DNA of 64,000 bases, taken from contig NZ_MSXV01000010.1 in NCBI RefSeq assembly GCF_001945395.1, forward strand, positions 1 through 64,000. The letters are read 5' to 3'. This stretch comes from Pseudomonas sp. PA15(2017). Lineage in GTDB: Bacteria > Pseudomonadota > Gammaproteobacteria > Pseudomonadales > Pseudomonadaceae. Made by a program: the position numbers and the translations under genes. The stretch's first letter is position 1, and the number at the start of each line of letters is the position of its first letter. The notes under the pieces were generated by a model. That model saw only the letters and a program-made list of their open reading frames with translations. It did not search any database and had not been told where the DNA came from. Below, one piece after another: positions 33,276 to 41,846 of the stretch.

Positions 33276-33635
33276 ATGGTGCGTATTCGCGGGCGGATCG
33301 GCGATTGGCCGGTGGATCTGACAGTGGACCTTGATCCGCAGGATTGGGCGCAGTTGGCGGCGGCAGTGACGGTGCCTCCAGGGCAGGTACCGACTGCAGT
33401 GGCGCCAGCCCCGGCGCAGGCGGATCAAGATGGCCAATGGCAGACGGTACTGGAGCTGTTACGCCGCGCCGGGCGTATCGAAGGGCCCCAGCTCATGGCG
33501 CAACTGGCGGCGCTGGCCGGCGGTGAAGTGGCGGGCAAGCGCCTGCTGGTCCGCTTGCGCCATTGTGACCAGGTGCGCATGGAAACCGGCGCCGATGCGC
33601 CGGTTTACTGCTGGGTTGGGCAGCCAGAAGCCTAG
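33276..33635 (+). CDS. Hypothetical protein, 119 aa
   Basis: I do not recognise this protein. It begins MVRIRGRIGDWPVDLTVDLDP, with GGAGAAAGG as ribosome binding site. It has a Pro/Ala-rich linker around residues 40-52 and a C-terminal half rich in Leu/Arg (VLELLRRAGRIEGPQLMAQLAALAGG...VRLRHCDQVRMET) that could form a helical, winged-helix-like unit. No signal peptide or membrane segment. It is transcribed alone, divergent from the DUF2796 operon. Confidence 0.65.
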   Translation: MVRIRGRIGDWPVDLTVDLDPQDWAQLAAAVTVPPGQVPTAVAPAPAQADQDGQWQTVLELLRRAGRIEGPQLMAQLAALAGGEVAGKRLLVRLRHCDQVRMETGADAPVYCWVGQPEA

Positions 33636-33682
33636 GGTTGAGGCGGGCAAGTAGCGTATTCACGCACGGCACGGGGCGCACC

Positions 33683-33785
33683 TGTAGTCCGCAGTTGAGC
33701 GCAGCGATACCCGGGAAAATGGCTCTCGCCCAGGCTACGTGCTGATGGGTGCCCTGGGTATCGCTGCGCTCAACGCCAGGCTACG
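33683..33785. repeat. Dispersed inverted repeat, copy A (gcgcagcgatac family)
   Basis: Arms 33694-33715 and 33752-33774 are complementary over about 20 bp (core gttgagcgcagcgatac), with outer gtag/ctac arms and a loop of about 36 nt. A shorter relative is at 56.98 kb. It lies between two convergent genes, so it may act as a bidirectional terminator. Confidence 0.8.
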
Positions 33786-33807
33786 TCAGCGGGCACGCTT
33801 GAAAGAC

Positions 33808-34680
33808 TCAATACAGCGCCTGGTAGACCCGACGACGGTAGGTGGTGACCAGCGGGTTATCGTTGCCGAGCAGGTCGAATACCTGCAGCAGGGTCTTGTG
33901 TGGCAGGCCGTCGGCGTAATTGCGATTGCGCACGAACAGCTTCAGCAGCCCGTCCAGCGCCGGCTCGTATTGCTGGCGAGCGAGCTGCTGGATGGCCAGT
34001 TGATAAGCCGCTTCGTCGTCCTCGCCGTTCTGCGCCAGGCGGCTTTTCAGGGTGGCAGCGTCCGGCAGGTCGGCAGCCTGGCGCAGGAAGGTGATCTGCG
34101 CCCGGGCACCGGCGAGTGCCTGCTTGTGCTCATCACCTTTCACGGCGCCCAGCACCTGCTCGGCCTCGCTCAGCTCGCCCCGTTCTGCCACGCAGCGGGC
34201 GTAGAGAATCAGCGCGGCGGCGTTCTCGTTGTTTTCCGTCAGCAATTCCTTGAGCGCGGCTTCGGCTTCACCGATGCGGCCGTCGGCGAAGGCCGTCTGG
34301 GCCACTTCCAGCAAATCGGCCTGGGGCGCCGGTGGTTCGGCGACATGGGGCTGCAGCAGGGCGCGAATCGCCGACTCCGGCTGGGCGCCCTGGAAGCCGT
34401 CGACCGGCTGGCCGTTCTTGAACAGCACCACGGTCGGCAGGCTGCGAATGCCGAAGCGCGCGACGATATCCTGCTCGATGTCGCAGTTGACCTTGGCCAG
34501 CAGCAGCTCGCCCGCGTAACCCTCGGTGATCTGCGCCAGTACCGGCATCAGCGCCTTGCAGGGGGCGCACCACTCGGCCCAGAAGTCGACGAGCACCGGC
34601 TTGCTGAACGAATTCTCGATCACCAGTTGCTCGAATTGGGCGGCGCCATTGATATCGAAGATGTAGGGGGTGTCGCTCAT
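33808..34680 (-). CDS. CnoX-like thioredoxin/TPR chaperedoxin
   Basis: A 290-aa cytoplasmic protein: a thioredoxin domain (1-110) with the active site WCAPC (C38, C41), then a TPR-like helical region (about 120-290). The layout is that of E. coli CnoX (YbbN), which protects proteins from hypochlorous-acid aggregation. E. coli CnoX lacks the full CxxC. Here both cysteines are present, so it may also have redox activity. Confidence 0.85.
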   Translation of the reverse strand: MSDTPYIFDINGAAQFEQLVIENSFSKPVLVDFWAEWCAPCKALMPVLAQITEGYAGELLLAKVNCDIEQDIVARFGIRSLPTVVLFKNGQPVDGFQGAQPESAIRALLQPHVAEPPAPQADLLEVAQTAFADGRIGEAEAALKELLTENNENAAALILYARCVAERGELSEAEQVLGAVKGDEHKQALAGARAQITFLRQAADLPDAATLKSRLAQNGEDDEAAYQLAIQQLARQQYEPALDGLLKLFVRNRNYADGLPHKTLLQVFDLLGNDNPLVTTYRRRVYQALY

Positions 34681-34739
34681 GGTCGGTCTCTGTCCGCGCG
34701 AAAAGTGGTGTGACTATAAATGTGGTCGCCGCCGCAAGG

Positions 34740-35393
34740 CTACAAGGCCCCGCGATACAGGCTGACGTAGCGGAAGGCTTCCGGTTCGGCCAGGTCGGGC
34801 CAGGTGCAGCCCTCCAGAGCGGCGATGCGCTGGTAGCGCGGGTGGTTGAAGTCGCGCACTCGTGAATCGGCGACCAGAACCTCGCGGGCGTGCTCGAGCA
34901 CCCGGTCGAGCAGCGGCAGGTTGCTGCGGTCGTAGAGCACATCGGCGACGATCGCCAGATCATAGTCGCGGGGTTCGCTGAGCAGGTCGCTCGAGTAGGC
35001 CAGCGCCACTTCATTGAGTGCAGCGTTGGCGCGGCAGGCCGCCAGCGCCTGGGGATCCAGGTCGCAGGCCACCACCTGCGCAGCGCCCGCGCGGGCGGCC
35101 GCGATGGCCGCCACGCCGGAGCCGGTGCCCAGGTCGAGCACGCGCTTGCCGCGCACCCACTCGGGATGGCGCGCCAGCCAGTCGACCAGCACCAGGCCAC
35201 TGGCCCAGCAGAAGCACCAGTACGGCGGTTCTTCGAGAATGCGCCGGGTCTCTTCGGGGCTGAAGCAGCGGTCCATGTTCGCCGGGTCGATCAGCCACAG
35301 GCGCAGGTCGGTGCCTGGCAGCGTGGTGACGGTCAGCCGAGCATCGCCGAGCAATTCGTCCAGAGCGGTCTGCAGGTGCGACGGTGGCGTCAC
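34740..35393 (-). CDS. Class I SAM-dependent methyltransferase (ETFB-lysine-methyltransferase-like)
   Basis: A 217-aa protein. SAM motif I is VLDLGTGSG (85-93), followed by ACDLDPQAL and ADVLYD. The PPYWCFCWASG segment before motif I resembles the PYWA-YWPGG signature of METTL20-type protein lysine methyltransferases, which modify the electron-transfer flavoprotein beta subunit. The substrate is inference only. Its start overlaps the stop of the upstream lipoprotein gene by 4 bp. Confidence 0.75.
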   Translation of the reverse strand: MTPPSHLQTALDELLGDARLTVTTLPGTDLRLWLIDPANMDRCFSPEETRRILEEPPYWCFCWASGLVLVDWLARHPEWVRGKRVLDLGTGSGVAAIAAARAGAAQVVACDLDPQALAACRANAALNEVALAYSSDLLSEPRDYDLAIVADVLYDRSNLPLLDRVLEHAREVLVADSRVRDFNHPRYQRIAALEGCTWPDLAEPEAFRYVSLYRGAL

Positions 35394-35827
35394 AGCGCTG
35401 GGGTCACGCGGACTTCACCGAGGGTTTGGCTTTGCGGCTCGCGGATCAGCTGGCTCGGCATGTGCAGCACCAGCTTGCCGGATTGATGCACCCGGCCGCG
35501 TAGCTCGACGCGAATGCCCTGGTGGAAATTCTCCGGGTTGAACTGCAGGCGAAACGGCAGGGGCGCGCCGGTGCCACGCAACTGGATGTTGCCGAGCAGC
35601 TTGTGCGGCAGACCGCGGTCGCTGATGGTTAGCAGCGCCAGTTCCACATCGGCGCCGGCAGGTACGTCGAGCAGGGTGCCGGTGAGTTCGCGCAGATGAG
35701 CCGGCGTCGGTGCCGGTTGCTCGCTCTTGACCGCAGGCGGGGCGGGCGGAGCGGGTGGCGGCGTTTCCCCGGCGCAGGCGGCGAGCAGGGCGACTAGGCA
35801 GAGCGGGGCAAGCGGGCGCAATGGCAT
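35390..35827 (-). CDS. YbaY-type lipoprotein
   Basis: A 145-aa protein with a lipoprotein signal ([10 protein letters not shown]; lipobox LAAC), a Pro/Ala-rich linker and a C-terminal beta-rich domain ([21 protein letters not shown]...[13 protein letters not shown]...[14 protein letters not shown]) of the YbaY/META-like type. Outer-membrane anchoring is expected. Role unknown. I chose the ATG at 35827 for the signal sequence; a start at 35869 would bury it. Confidence 0.78.
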   Translation of the reverse strand: MPLRPLAPLCLVALLAACAGETPPPAPPAPPAVKSEQPAPTPAHLRELTGTLLDVPAGADVELALLTISDRGLPHKLLGNIQLRGTGAPLPFRLQFNPENFHQGIRVELRGRVHQSGKLVLHMPSQLIREPQSQTLGEVRVTPAL

Positions 35828-35977
35828 CGGATGATCCTGGCAGACGGGCAATGCTCGGATTCTCGCCATAGCCGGCGGTTAATGCAAAGGAAAGCGCCGC
35901 CTGCGTCCGCGCGCTTGGCGCCGGGCCGCGCGGATGCGCTACCATGCGGGCTTTATCGCCTGCGACCGTTTTCAGCC

Positions 35978-36442
35978 ATGCATTGCCCGTTCTGCTCCGC
36001 CAACGACACCAAAGTCATCGATTCGCGTCTGGTCGCCGAGGGTGATCAGGTGCGCCGTCGCCGCGAATGCCTGGCCTGTGGCGAGCGCTTCACCACCTTC
36101 GAAACCGCCGAGCTGGTGATGCCGCGCCTGATCAAGCAGGACGGCAGTCGTCAGCCTTTCGACGAGGACAAGCTACGGGCCGGCATGCAGCGCGCGCTGG
36201 AAAAGCGTCCGGTCAGCGTCGAGCGGCTGGAAGCGGCCATCGCTCACATCAAGCATCGGTTACGCGCCACCGGCGAGCGCGAGGTCAAGTCCTTGGTGCT
36301 CGGTGAGCTGGTGATGACCGAGCTGCAGAAGCTCGACGAGGTGGCCTACATTCGTTTCGCCTCGGTGTACCGCCGATTCCAGGATCTCAACGAATTCCGT
36401 GAGGAAATCGACCGCCTTTCCCGCGAGCCGAACCAGGACTGA
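35978..36442 (+). CDS. nrdR: Transcriptional repressor NrdR
   Basis: A 154-aa repressor of ribonucleotide-reductase genes. The zinc ribbon C3, C6, C31, C34 is followed by an ATP-cone domain (residues about 49-139) that senses ATP/dATP. MHCPFC at 35978 is the family start. It lies one base upstream of ribD; this nrdR-ribD pairing is common. Confidence 0.96.
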   Translation: MHCPFCSANDTKVIDSRLVAEGDQVRRRRECLACGERFTTFETAELVMPRLIKQDGSRQPFDEDKLRAGMQRALEKRPVSVERLEAAIAHIKHRLRATGEREVKSLVLGELVMTELQKLDEVAYIRFASVYRRFQDLNEFREEIDRLSREPNQD

Positions 36443-36443
36443 G

Positions 36444-37562
36444 ATGAGCAGCAACGATCACGCATTCATGGCGCGGGCCCTCGAGCTGGCGCGCAAGGGC
36501 CTGTATTCCACCCATCCCAATCCGCGTGTCGGCTGCGTGATCGTGCGTGACGGCAAGGTCGTCGGCGAAGGCTGGCACGCCAAGGCCGGCGAACCCCACG
36601 CCGAGGTGCACGCGTTGCGCCAGGCCGGTGACAAGGCCCGTGGCGCCACCGCCTACGTCACGCTGGAGCCATGCAGCCACCATGGTCGTACACCGCCTTG
36701 CGCCGATGCACTGGTCACGGCTGGTGTGACGCGAGTGGTCGCGGCCATGCAGGATCCCAATCCCCAGGTAGCCGGACGCGGTTTGCTGCGCCTGATGAAC
36801 GCCGGTATTTCCGTACAGGGCGGCGTGCTAGAGGCTGAGGCGCGAGCGCTCAACGCGGGCTTCATCAAACGCATGGAAAGCGGCCTGCCGCTGGTGCGTG
36901 TGAAATTGGCGATGAGCCTGGACGGGCGCACCGCCATGGCCAGTGGCGAAAGCCAATGGATCACCGGGCCGGCGGCGCGTGCCGCAGTGCAACGCCTGCG
37001 TGCGCGCTCCAGCGTGGTGCTCAGTGGCGCCGATACGCTGCTGGCCGATGGCGCGCGCCTCACCGTCCGCCCCGACGAGCTGGGCCTGGGTGCCGAGCTG
37101 ACTGCCCTGGCTCAAGCGCGGTCGCCGCTGCGCGTGCTGGTCGATGGGCGCCTGCGGGTGCCACTCAGCGCACCCTTCTTCCAGGCCGGCCCGGCGCTGG
37201 TCGCCACCTGCGCGGCGGCCACCTCGCGCTGTCGTTATCTGGATGACGGCCACGAATTGCTGGCCATACCCGGTAGCAACGGCCATGTCGACCTGCGCAA
37301 ATTGCTGCTGGAGCTGGCCTCGCGTGGCGCCAATGAGGTGCTGGTCGAGGCCGGGCCGAAACTGGCGGGTGCCTTTGCCCGGCTGGGGCTGGTGGACGAG
37401 TATCAACTGTTCGTCGCGCCCAAGTTCCTCGGCTCCAGCGCGCGGCCGCTGCTCGACCTGCCGCTGGCGCGCATGGCCGAAGCGCCAGCCCTGAAGATCG
37501 TCGACATGCGCGCCGTTGGCGACGACTGGCGCATCATCGCCGTGCCCGATCGTTCTAGCTGA
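36444..37562 (+). CDS. ribD: Bifunctional riboflavin-specific deaminase/reductase
   Basis: A 372-aa enzyme for the second and third steps of riboflavin synthesis. The deaminase domain (1-145) has zinc ligands H52 (HAEVHAL), C77 and C86 (PCSHHGRTPPC). The reductase domain (about 150-370) binds NADPH, with RPLLD-type motifs. ATG at 36444. ribD lies upstream of the FMN riboswitch, so it is not controlled by it in cis. Confidence 0.96.
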   Translation: MSSNDHAFMARALELARKGLYSTHPNPRVGCVIVRDGKVVGEGWHAKAGEPHAEVHALRQAGDKARGATAYVTLEPCSHHGRTPPCADALVTAGVTRVVAAMQDPNPQVAGRGLLRLMNAGISVQGGVLEAEARALNAGFIKRMESGLPLVRVKLAMSLDGRTAMASGESQWITGPAARAAVQRLRARSSVVLSGADTLLADGARLTVRPDELGLGAELTALAQARSPLRVLVDGRLRVPLSAPFFQAGPALVATCAAATSRCRYLDDGHELLAIPGSNGHVDLRKLLLELASRGANEVLVEAGPKLAGAFARLGLVDEYQLFVAPKFLGSSARPLLDLPLARMAEAPALKIVDMRAVGDDWRIIAVPDRSS

Positions 37563-38163
37563 ATGCGCATCGCCTGGAGTCCGTTCTCGATCTTTCTGGG
37601 CATGTGTACGGGCAGCTACAAGGCAGAAGCGGACACTCAGCGATTGGGTAGGAGAGGCTTTAGCCGCGAACTCTTTGCGCCCCACATGCGATACGTGAGC
37701 TGTGGTTTTCCATCGTTATCGCGTTGCTCATACGTCCGGTTCCGCTCTGCCGAGCGGGTTTCTTTTGGCATCGCCCGGATGGCCGGCCCCGCCAAAAGAA
37801 ACCAAAAGGTCTAGCCCCAGCATACGGCCCCAGCTTCGCTGGGGTTCCCTCGCTCCATCATCGCTCCGAGGGCACGCCTCGAAGGGCCATCCCTGGCCCA
37901 TCGCGGCTCTCGCGGCATCCATGCCGCTCAACCCTTTCCACGACGATTACGATCGGCCTCCTGAAGGGGCGATTGGTGTCGCCTGCCAATTTTGTGGCAT
38001 GAGGAGCACCAAAAGGCAAAGCGGCCGATCGGCCGCTCCCGTCACGCTGCAGTCAAATAACTGAAGCCCGGCACGAAGATCGTGAACATGCTCTTGGGCA
38101 GAGCCGCCGTGCGCTGGCGCGGCAAGTGTGGTAAAACGCCTGTCGGCTGCGACAAGCAGCCAC
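37563..38163. repeat. Repeat-rich non-coding region between ribD and the riboswitch
   Basis: About 600 bp with no credible gene but many palindromes. There is a perfect 13-bp pair ggtttcttttggc (37757-37769) and gccaaaagaaacc (37791-37803), a ccccagc/gctgggg hairpin near 37830, and gcggccgatcggccgc near 38022. TACAAGGCAGAAGCGG at 37617-37632 recurs at 63614-63629 after the cytochrome gene. It looks like decayed copies of dispersed elements. Confidence 0.6.
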
Positions 38164-38455
38164 ACGTTCTCAGGGCGGGGTGTAATTCCCCACCGGCGGT
38201 AATGGTGTCAAGAACCTGTTTTAGATCTGCTGCGCGTCGGCCATACGGCGTTGAAATTGGGCTCGGGCTGCTCATTTACAGCCTGTAAACTCCGCGCCCT
38301 CGCCCAATTTCGCCTTGTCTGGCGCTAGTTCGCGAGATCTAAACTCAGGTTCTACCTAGCCCGCGAGCGCCCGGTACGGCACCAGCCGCCCGGGGACGAG
38401 CAGACCCGGTGCGATTCCGGGGCCGACGGTATAGTCCGGATGAAGAGAGAGCGGG
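38164..38455 (+). promoter_or_regulatory. FMN riboswitch (RFN element) with an inserted palindromic element
   Basis: The conserved RFN blocks are all present: TCTCAGGGCGGGG, AATTCCCCACCGGCGGT (38185-38200), AGCCCGCGAGCGCC (38358-38371), CAGACCCGGTG, ATTCCGGGGCCGACGG and TAGTCCGGATGAAGAGAGA. It binds FMN and represses the downstream genes. Between GGCGGT and AGCCCGCGAG, where RFN elements carry a length-variable arm, lies a 143-bp inverted-repeat element. Without it the aptamer has about 149 nt, the normal size. Confidence 0.93.
38211..38353. mobile_element. 143-bp palindromic (MITE-like) element inside the riboswitch
   Basis: Terminal inverted repeats agaacctgttttagatct (38211-38228) and its near-complement at 38335-38353 match at 17 of 19. 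The interior is also palindromic (aaattgggc...gcccaattt) around a CTCATTTA-N7-TAAACT core (38271-38291). No coding sequence and no clear target duplication. A core of the same form occurs in the 335-bp element at 52.0 kb. Confidence 0.75.
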
Positions 38456-38519
38456 ATTGCCTGGTCAGGCAGCCCTCGTGCTGCTGCATGTCCGTACCAT
38501 CCCTATCGATCCAAGCTGC

Positions 38520-38542
38520 CCTGTTTTAACCATAAACAGGAG
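38520..38542 (+). promoter_or_regulatory. Hairpin sequestering the ribH2 ribosome binding site
   Basis: cctgttt (38520-38526) pairs with aaacagg (38534-38540), which includes the first part of the AGGAG used by the gene at 38549. It is a plausible translational expression platform for the FMN riboswitch. Confidence 0.5.
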
Positions 38543-38548
38543 TCGAAC

Positions 38549-39010
38549 ATGTCCATCTCTAACAGCGTACGTCGGGTCGCCTTCGTGCAGGCCTGCTGGC
38601 ACCGCGAAATCGTCGATCAGTCGCGTCACGCCTTCATCGAAGAAATGCAGCGCCAGGGTTATGCGGCCAGCGAAATCGATTGTTTCGAAGTCGGCGGCGC
38701 CTTCGAGATCCCCCTGCACGCCAAGCGCCTGGCCAACAGCGGCCGCTACGCCGGCATCGTCGCTGCCGGGCTGGTGGTCGATGGCGGTATCTATCGCCAC
38801 GAGTTCGTTGCCCAGGCGGTGATCGAGGGCCTGATGCAGGTGCAACTGGACACCGACGTGCCGGTGTTCTCGGCGGTGCTCACGCCCCATCATTTCCATG
38901 CCGGCGAAGAGCATCAGACGTTCTTCCGCGAGCATTTTCTGGTCAAGGGCGCCGAAGCGGCGCGCACTTGCGCCGACACGCTGCGCAAACTCAAAGAATT
39001 GCCGGTCTGA
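38549..39010 (+). CDS. ribH2: RibH2-type 6,7-dimethyl-8-ribityllumazine synthase
   Basis: A 153-aa enzyme that condenses the ribityl pyrimidine with the butanone phosphate to lumazine. W17 in FVQACWHREIV, the FEVGGAFEIPL motif and the catalytic His84 in IYRHEF match the RibH2 type known from Brucella and rhizobia. This type differs from the standard RibH, which is also present at 40.9 kb. It is the first gene after the FMN riboswitch. Two lumazine synthases in one operon is notable. Confidence 0.88.
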   Translation: MSISNSVRRVAFVQACWHREIVDQSRHAFIEEMQRQGYAASEIDCFEVGGAFEIPLHAKRLANSGRYAGIVAAGLVVDGGIYRHEFVAQAVIEGLMQVQLDTDVPVFSAVLTPHHFHAGEEHQTFFREHFLVKGAEAARTCADTLRKLKELPV

Positions 39011-39022
39011 CGAGGAGTTCTC

Positions 39023-39685
39023 ATGTTCACCGGAATCATCGCATCCATCGGCAGCATCGCCGCCATCACGCCCAAGGGCGGTGATGTGCGGGTCTACGTG
39101 AAGACCGGCAAGCTGGATCTGGGCGACGTCGTCCTGGGCGACAGCATTGCGGTCAACGGCGTGTGCCTGACCGCCGTCGAACTGCCGGGTGACGGCTTCT
39201 GGGCCGACGTCAGCCGTGAAACCCTGGCGCGTACCGCCTTCATCGACCTGAAGAGCGGCAGCCGGGTCAACCTGGAAAAGGCCCTGACGCCGACCACGCG
39301 CCTGGGCGGCCACCTGGTCAGCGGGCACGTCGACGGCGTTGGCGAGATCGTCTCCCGCGAAGAGAATGCCCGCGCCATCCAGTTCAAGGTGCGCGCGCCG
39401 CGCGAGCTGGCCAAGTACATCGCCCACAAGGGCTCGATCACCGTCGATGGCACCAGCCTGACGGTCAACGCCGTCGACGGCGCCGAGTTCGAACTGACCA
39501 TCGTGCCGCACACCCTGGCCGAAACCATCATGGCCGACTACCGCCCCGGGCGTCGCGTCAACCTCGAGGTCGACCTGCTGGCCCGTTACCTGGAGCGCCT
39601 GCTGCTCGGTGACAAGGCCGCCGAGCCAAGCAGCTCCGGGCTGACCGAAGGTTTTCTCGCCGAACACGGCTACTTGAAGCATTAA
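39023..39685 (+). CDS. ribE: Riboflavin synthase alpha subunit
   Basis: A 220-aa enzyme that dismutates two lumazines into riboflavin. It has two tandem lumazine-binding repeats, each with a GVCLT/GTSLT-type strand, and the catalytic N-terminus MFTGII. GAGGAG lies upstream. It is the second gene of the riboswitch operon. Confidence 0.96.
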   Translation: MFTGIIASIGSIAAITPKGGDVRVYVKTGKLDLGDVVLGDSIAVNGVCLTAVELPGDGFWADVSRETLARTAFIDLKSGSRVNLEKALTPTTRLGGHLVSGHVDGVGEIVSREENARAIQFKVRAPRELAKYIAHKGSITVDGTSLTVNAVDGAEFELTIVPHTLAETIMADYRPGRRVNLEVDLLARYLERLLLGDKAAEPSSSGLTEGFLAEHGYLKH

Positions 39686-39698
39686 GGACACCGCCACC

Positions 39699-40790
39699 AT
39701 GGCACTCAACAGTATCGAAGAGCTGGTCGAGGACATCCGCGCCGGCAAGATGGTCATCCTCATGGATGACGAAGACCGCGAGAACGAAGGTGACCTGATC
39801 ATCGCCTCCGAATGCGTGACCGCCGAGCACATCAATTTCATGGCCCGCTTCGCCCGCGGCCTGATCTGCATGCCGATGACCCGCGAGCGCTGCGAAACCC
39901 TCAAGCTGCCGCTGATGGCGCCGCGCAATGGCTCCGGTTTCGGCACCAAGTTCACCGTGTCCATCGAGGCGGCCGAAGGCGTCACCACCGGCATTTCCGC
40001 TGCCGACCGCGCACGTACCGTGCAGGCCGCGGCGGCCAGGCACGCGGTGGCCGAAGACATCGTCAGCCCTGGCCACATCTTCCCGCTGATGGCCCAGCCC
40101 GGCGGCGTGCTGGCCCGGGCCGGCCATACCGAGGCGGCCTGCGATCTGGCGCGCATGGGCGGCTTCGAGCCGAGCGGGGTGATCTGCGAGATCATGAACG
40201 ACGACGGCACCATGGCCCGTCGCCCGGAGCTGGAAGAATTCGCCGCCAAGCACGGCATCAAGATCGGCACCATCGCCGACCTGATCCACTACCGCATGCT
40301 CCACGAGCGCACCGTGCAGCGCATCACCGAGCAGCCGCTGGACAGCGAAGTGGGCCAGTTCAACCTGGTGACCTACCGCGACTCGGTGGAAGGCGACGTG
40401 CACATGGCCGTAACCCTGGGCACCATCTGCGCCGAAGAACCGACCCTGGTGCGCGTGCACAACATGGACCCCATGCGCGACCTGCTGATGGTGCGTCAGC
40501 CGGGGCGCTGGAGCCTGCGCGCGGCGATGACCGAAGTGGCCGAGGCCGGCAGCGGCGTGGTGCTGCTGCTCGGCCATTCGCTGGGCGGCGACGAGGTGTT
40601 GGCGCATATCCGCGAAGCGGACGGCGCCAGCACCAGCAAGATGCCGAGCACCTACAGCACGGTCGGTGCCGGTTCGCAGATCCTGCGTGACCTCGGCGTG
40701 CGCAAGATGCGCCTGATGAGCGCGCCGATGAAGTTCAACGCGATATCCGGTTTCGACCTGGAAGTTGTAGAATACCTGCCGCCCAAATAA
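39699..40790 (+). CDS. ribBA: 3,4-dihydroxy-2-butanone-4-phosphate synthase with degenerate GTP cyclohydrolase II domain
   Basis: A 363-aa protein. The N-terminal RibB domain (1-205) has [10 protein letters not shown] (23-32), the acidic magnesium site, plus RAGHTEA. The C-terminal domain has the RibA fold but lacks its zinc-site motif: [15 protein letters not shown] stands where active enzymes have cysteines in CxxGDxxxSxxCxC. So only the butanone-phosphate activity is likely, and a separate ribA must exist elsewhere. Confidence 0.94.
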   Translation: MALNSIEELVEDIRAGKMVILMDDEDRENEGDLIIASECVTAEHINFMARFARGLICMPMTRERCETLKLPLMAPRNGSGFGTKFTVSIEAAEGVTTGISAADRARTVQAAAARHAVAEDIVSPGHIFPLMAQPGGVLARAGHTEAACDLARMGGFEPSGVICEIMNDDGTMARRPELEEFAAKHGIKIGTIADLIHYRMLHERTVQRITEQPLDSEVGQFNLVTYRDSVEGDVHMAVTLGTICAEEPTLVRVHNMDPMRDLLMVRQPGRWSLRAAMTEVAEAGSGVVLLLGHSLGGDEVLAHIREADGASTSKMPSTYSTVGAGSQILRDLGVRKMRLMSAPMKFNAISGFDLEVVEYLPPK

Positions 40791-40888
40791 GCGCGGCGAC
40801 CGCGATGGAGCCTCGGCTCCCATCGCCTATATTTTCGGGGCCTGCCATGGCAGGCCCTGGCTCTTTAAAGACAGCTCGAGAACTCGCT

Positions 40889-41365
40889 ATGACACTCAAG
40901 ACCATCGAAGGTACTTTCATCGCTCCCAAGGGCCGCTTCGCCCTGGTGGTCGGCCGCTTCAACAGCTTCGTGGTCGAAAGCCTGGTCAGCGGCGCGGTCG
41001 ATGCCCTGGTTCGCCACGGCATCAGCGAAGACGACATCACCATCATCCGCGCTCCGGGTGCCTTCGAGATTCCCCTGGTCGCCCAGAAAGTCGCCCAGCG
41101 CGGCGAGTACAGCGCCATCATCGCCCTCGGCGCAGTGATCCGTGGCGGCACCCCGCACTTCGAATACGTGGCCGGTGAGTGCACCAAGGGCCTGTCCCAG
41201 GTCTCCATGGAGTTCGGCGTGCCGGTCGCCTTTGGCGTGCTGACCGTCGACTCCATCGAGCAGGCCATCGAGCGTTCCGGCACCAAGGCCGGCAACAAGG
41301 GCGCCGAAGCTGCCCTGTCCGCTCTGGAAATGGTCAGCCTGCTGGCGCAGTTGGAGGCCAAGTGA
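40889..41365 (+). CDS. ribH: 6,7-dimethyl-8-ribityllumazine synthase (standard RibH)
   Basis: A 158-aa lumazine synthase of the icosahedral/pentameric type. RFN at 23-25, GAFEIP, and the catalytic His90 in [10 protein letters not shown]. The start [10 protein letters not shown] at 40889 is preferred over 40805. Its stop overlaps the nusB start by four bases (GTGA), the usual ribH-nusB pair. Confidence 0.95.
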   Translation: MTLKTIEGTFIAPKGRFALVVGRFNSFVVESLVSGAVDALVRHGISEDDITIIRAPGAFEIPLVAQKVAQRGEYSAIIALGAVIRGGTPHFEYVAGECTKGLSQVSMEFGVPVAFGVLTVDSIEQAIERSGTKAGNKGAEAALSALEMVSLLAQLEAK

Positions 41366-41841
41366 GCCAGAACGACAACAAGCCAGCCAAGAAAGGCCCG
41401 AGCCCCAAGCTGCTGGCTCGCCGTCAGGCACGCACCCTGGCCATGCAGGCCCTGTATTCCTGGCACATCGCGGGCCAGGCGCTCAACGAGATCGAGGCGC
41501 AGTTCCGCGTCGACAACGATTTCAGTGCGGTCGACGGCGCCTACTTCCACGAGATCCTGCACGGCGTGCCGCGCCAGAAGAGCGAGATCGACGGCCTGTT
41601 CGAACCGCTGCTCGACCGCCCGCTGGACGAGATCGACCCGGTCGAGCTGTCCATCCTGCGCCTGTCCACCTACGAGCTGCGTAACCGCATCGACGTGCCG
41701 TACCGCGTGGTGATCAACGAAGGCATCGAACTCGCCAAGGTGTTCGGCGCCACCGACGGTCACAAGTTCGTCAACGGCGTGCTCGACAAGCTGGCGCCGA
41801 CCCTGCGCGCCGACGAAGTCCGCGACTTCAACAAGCGCTGA
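41362..41841 (+). CDS. nusB: Transcription antitermination factor NusB
   Basis: A 159-aa RNA-binding protein that joins S10/NusE on boxA of rRNA transcripts. It starts at GTG 41362, overlapping rib[13 protein letters not shown] and the C-terminal [11 protein letters not shown] are family signatures. Full length. Confidence 0.95.
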   Translation: MSQNDNKPAKKGPSPKLLARRQARTLAMQALYSWHIAGQALNEIEAQFRVDNDFSAVDGAYFHEILHGVPRQKSEIDGLFEPLLDRPLDEIDPVELSILRLSTYELRNRIDVPYRVVINEGIELAKVFGATDGHKFVNGVLDKLAPTLRADEVRDFNKR

Positions 41842-41846
41842 GTGTT

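Noticed and set aside
37563..37814. 83-aa frame starting right after ribD
   Set aside because: No ribosome binding site apart from ribD coding sequence, low-quality composition, and it runs through the perfect palindromes of the repeat region.
38164..38455. Interpretation as two tandem broken riboswitches
   Set aside because: Every conserved RFN block occurs once and in order; the extra length is explained by the single inverted-repeat element.
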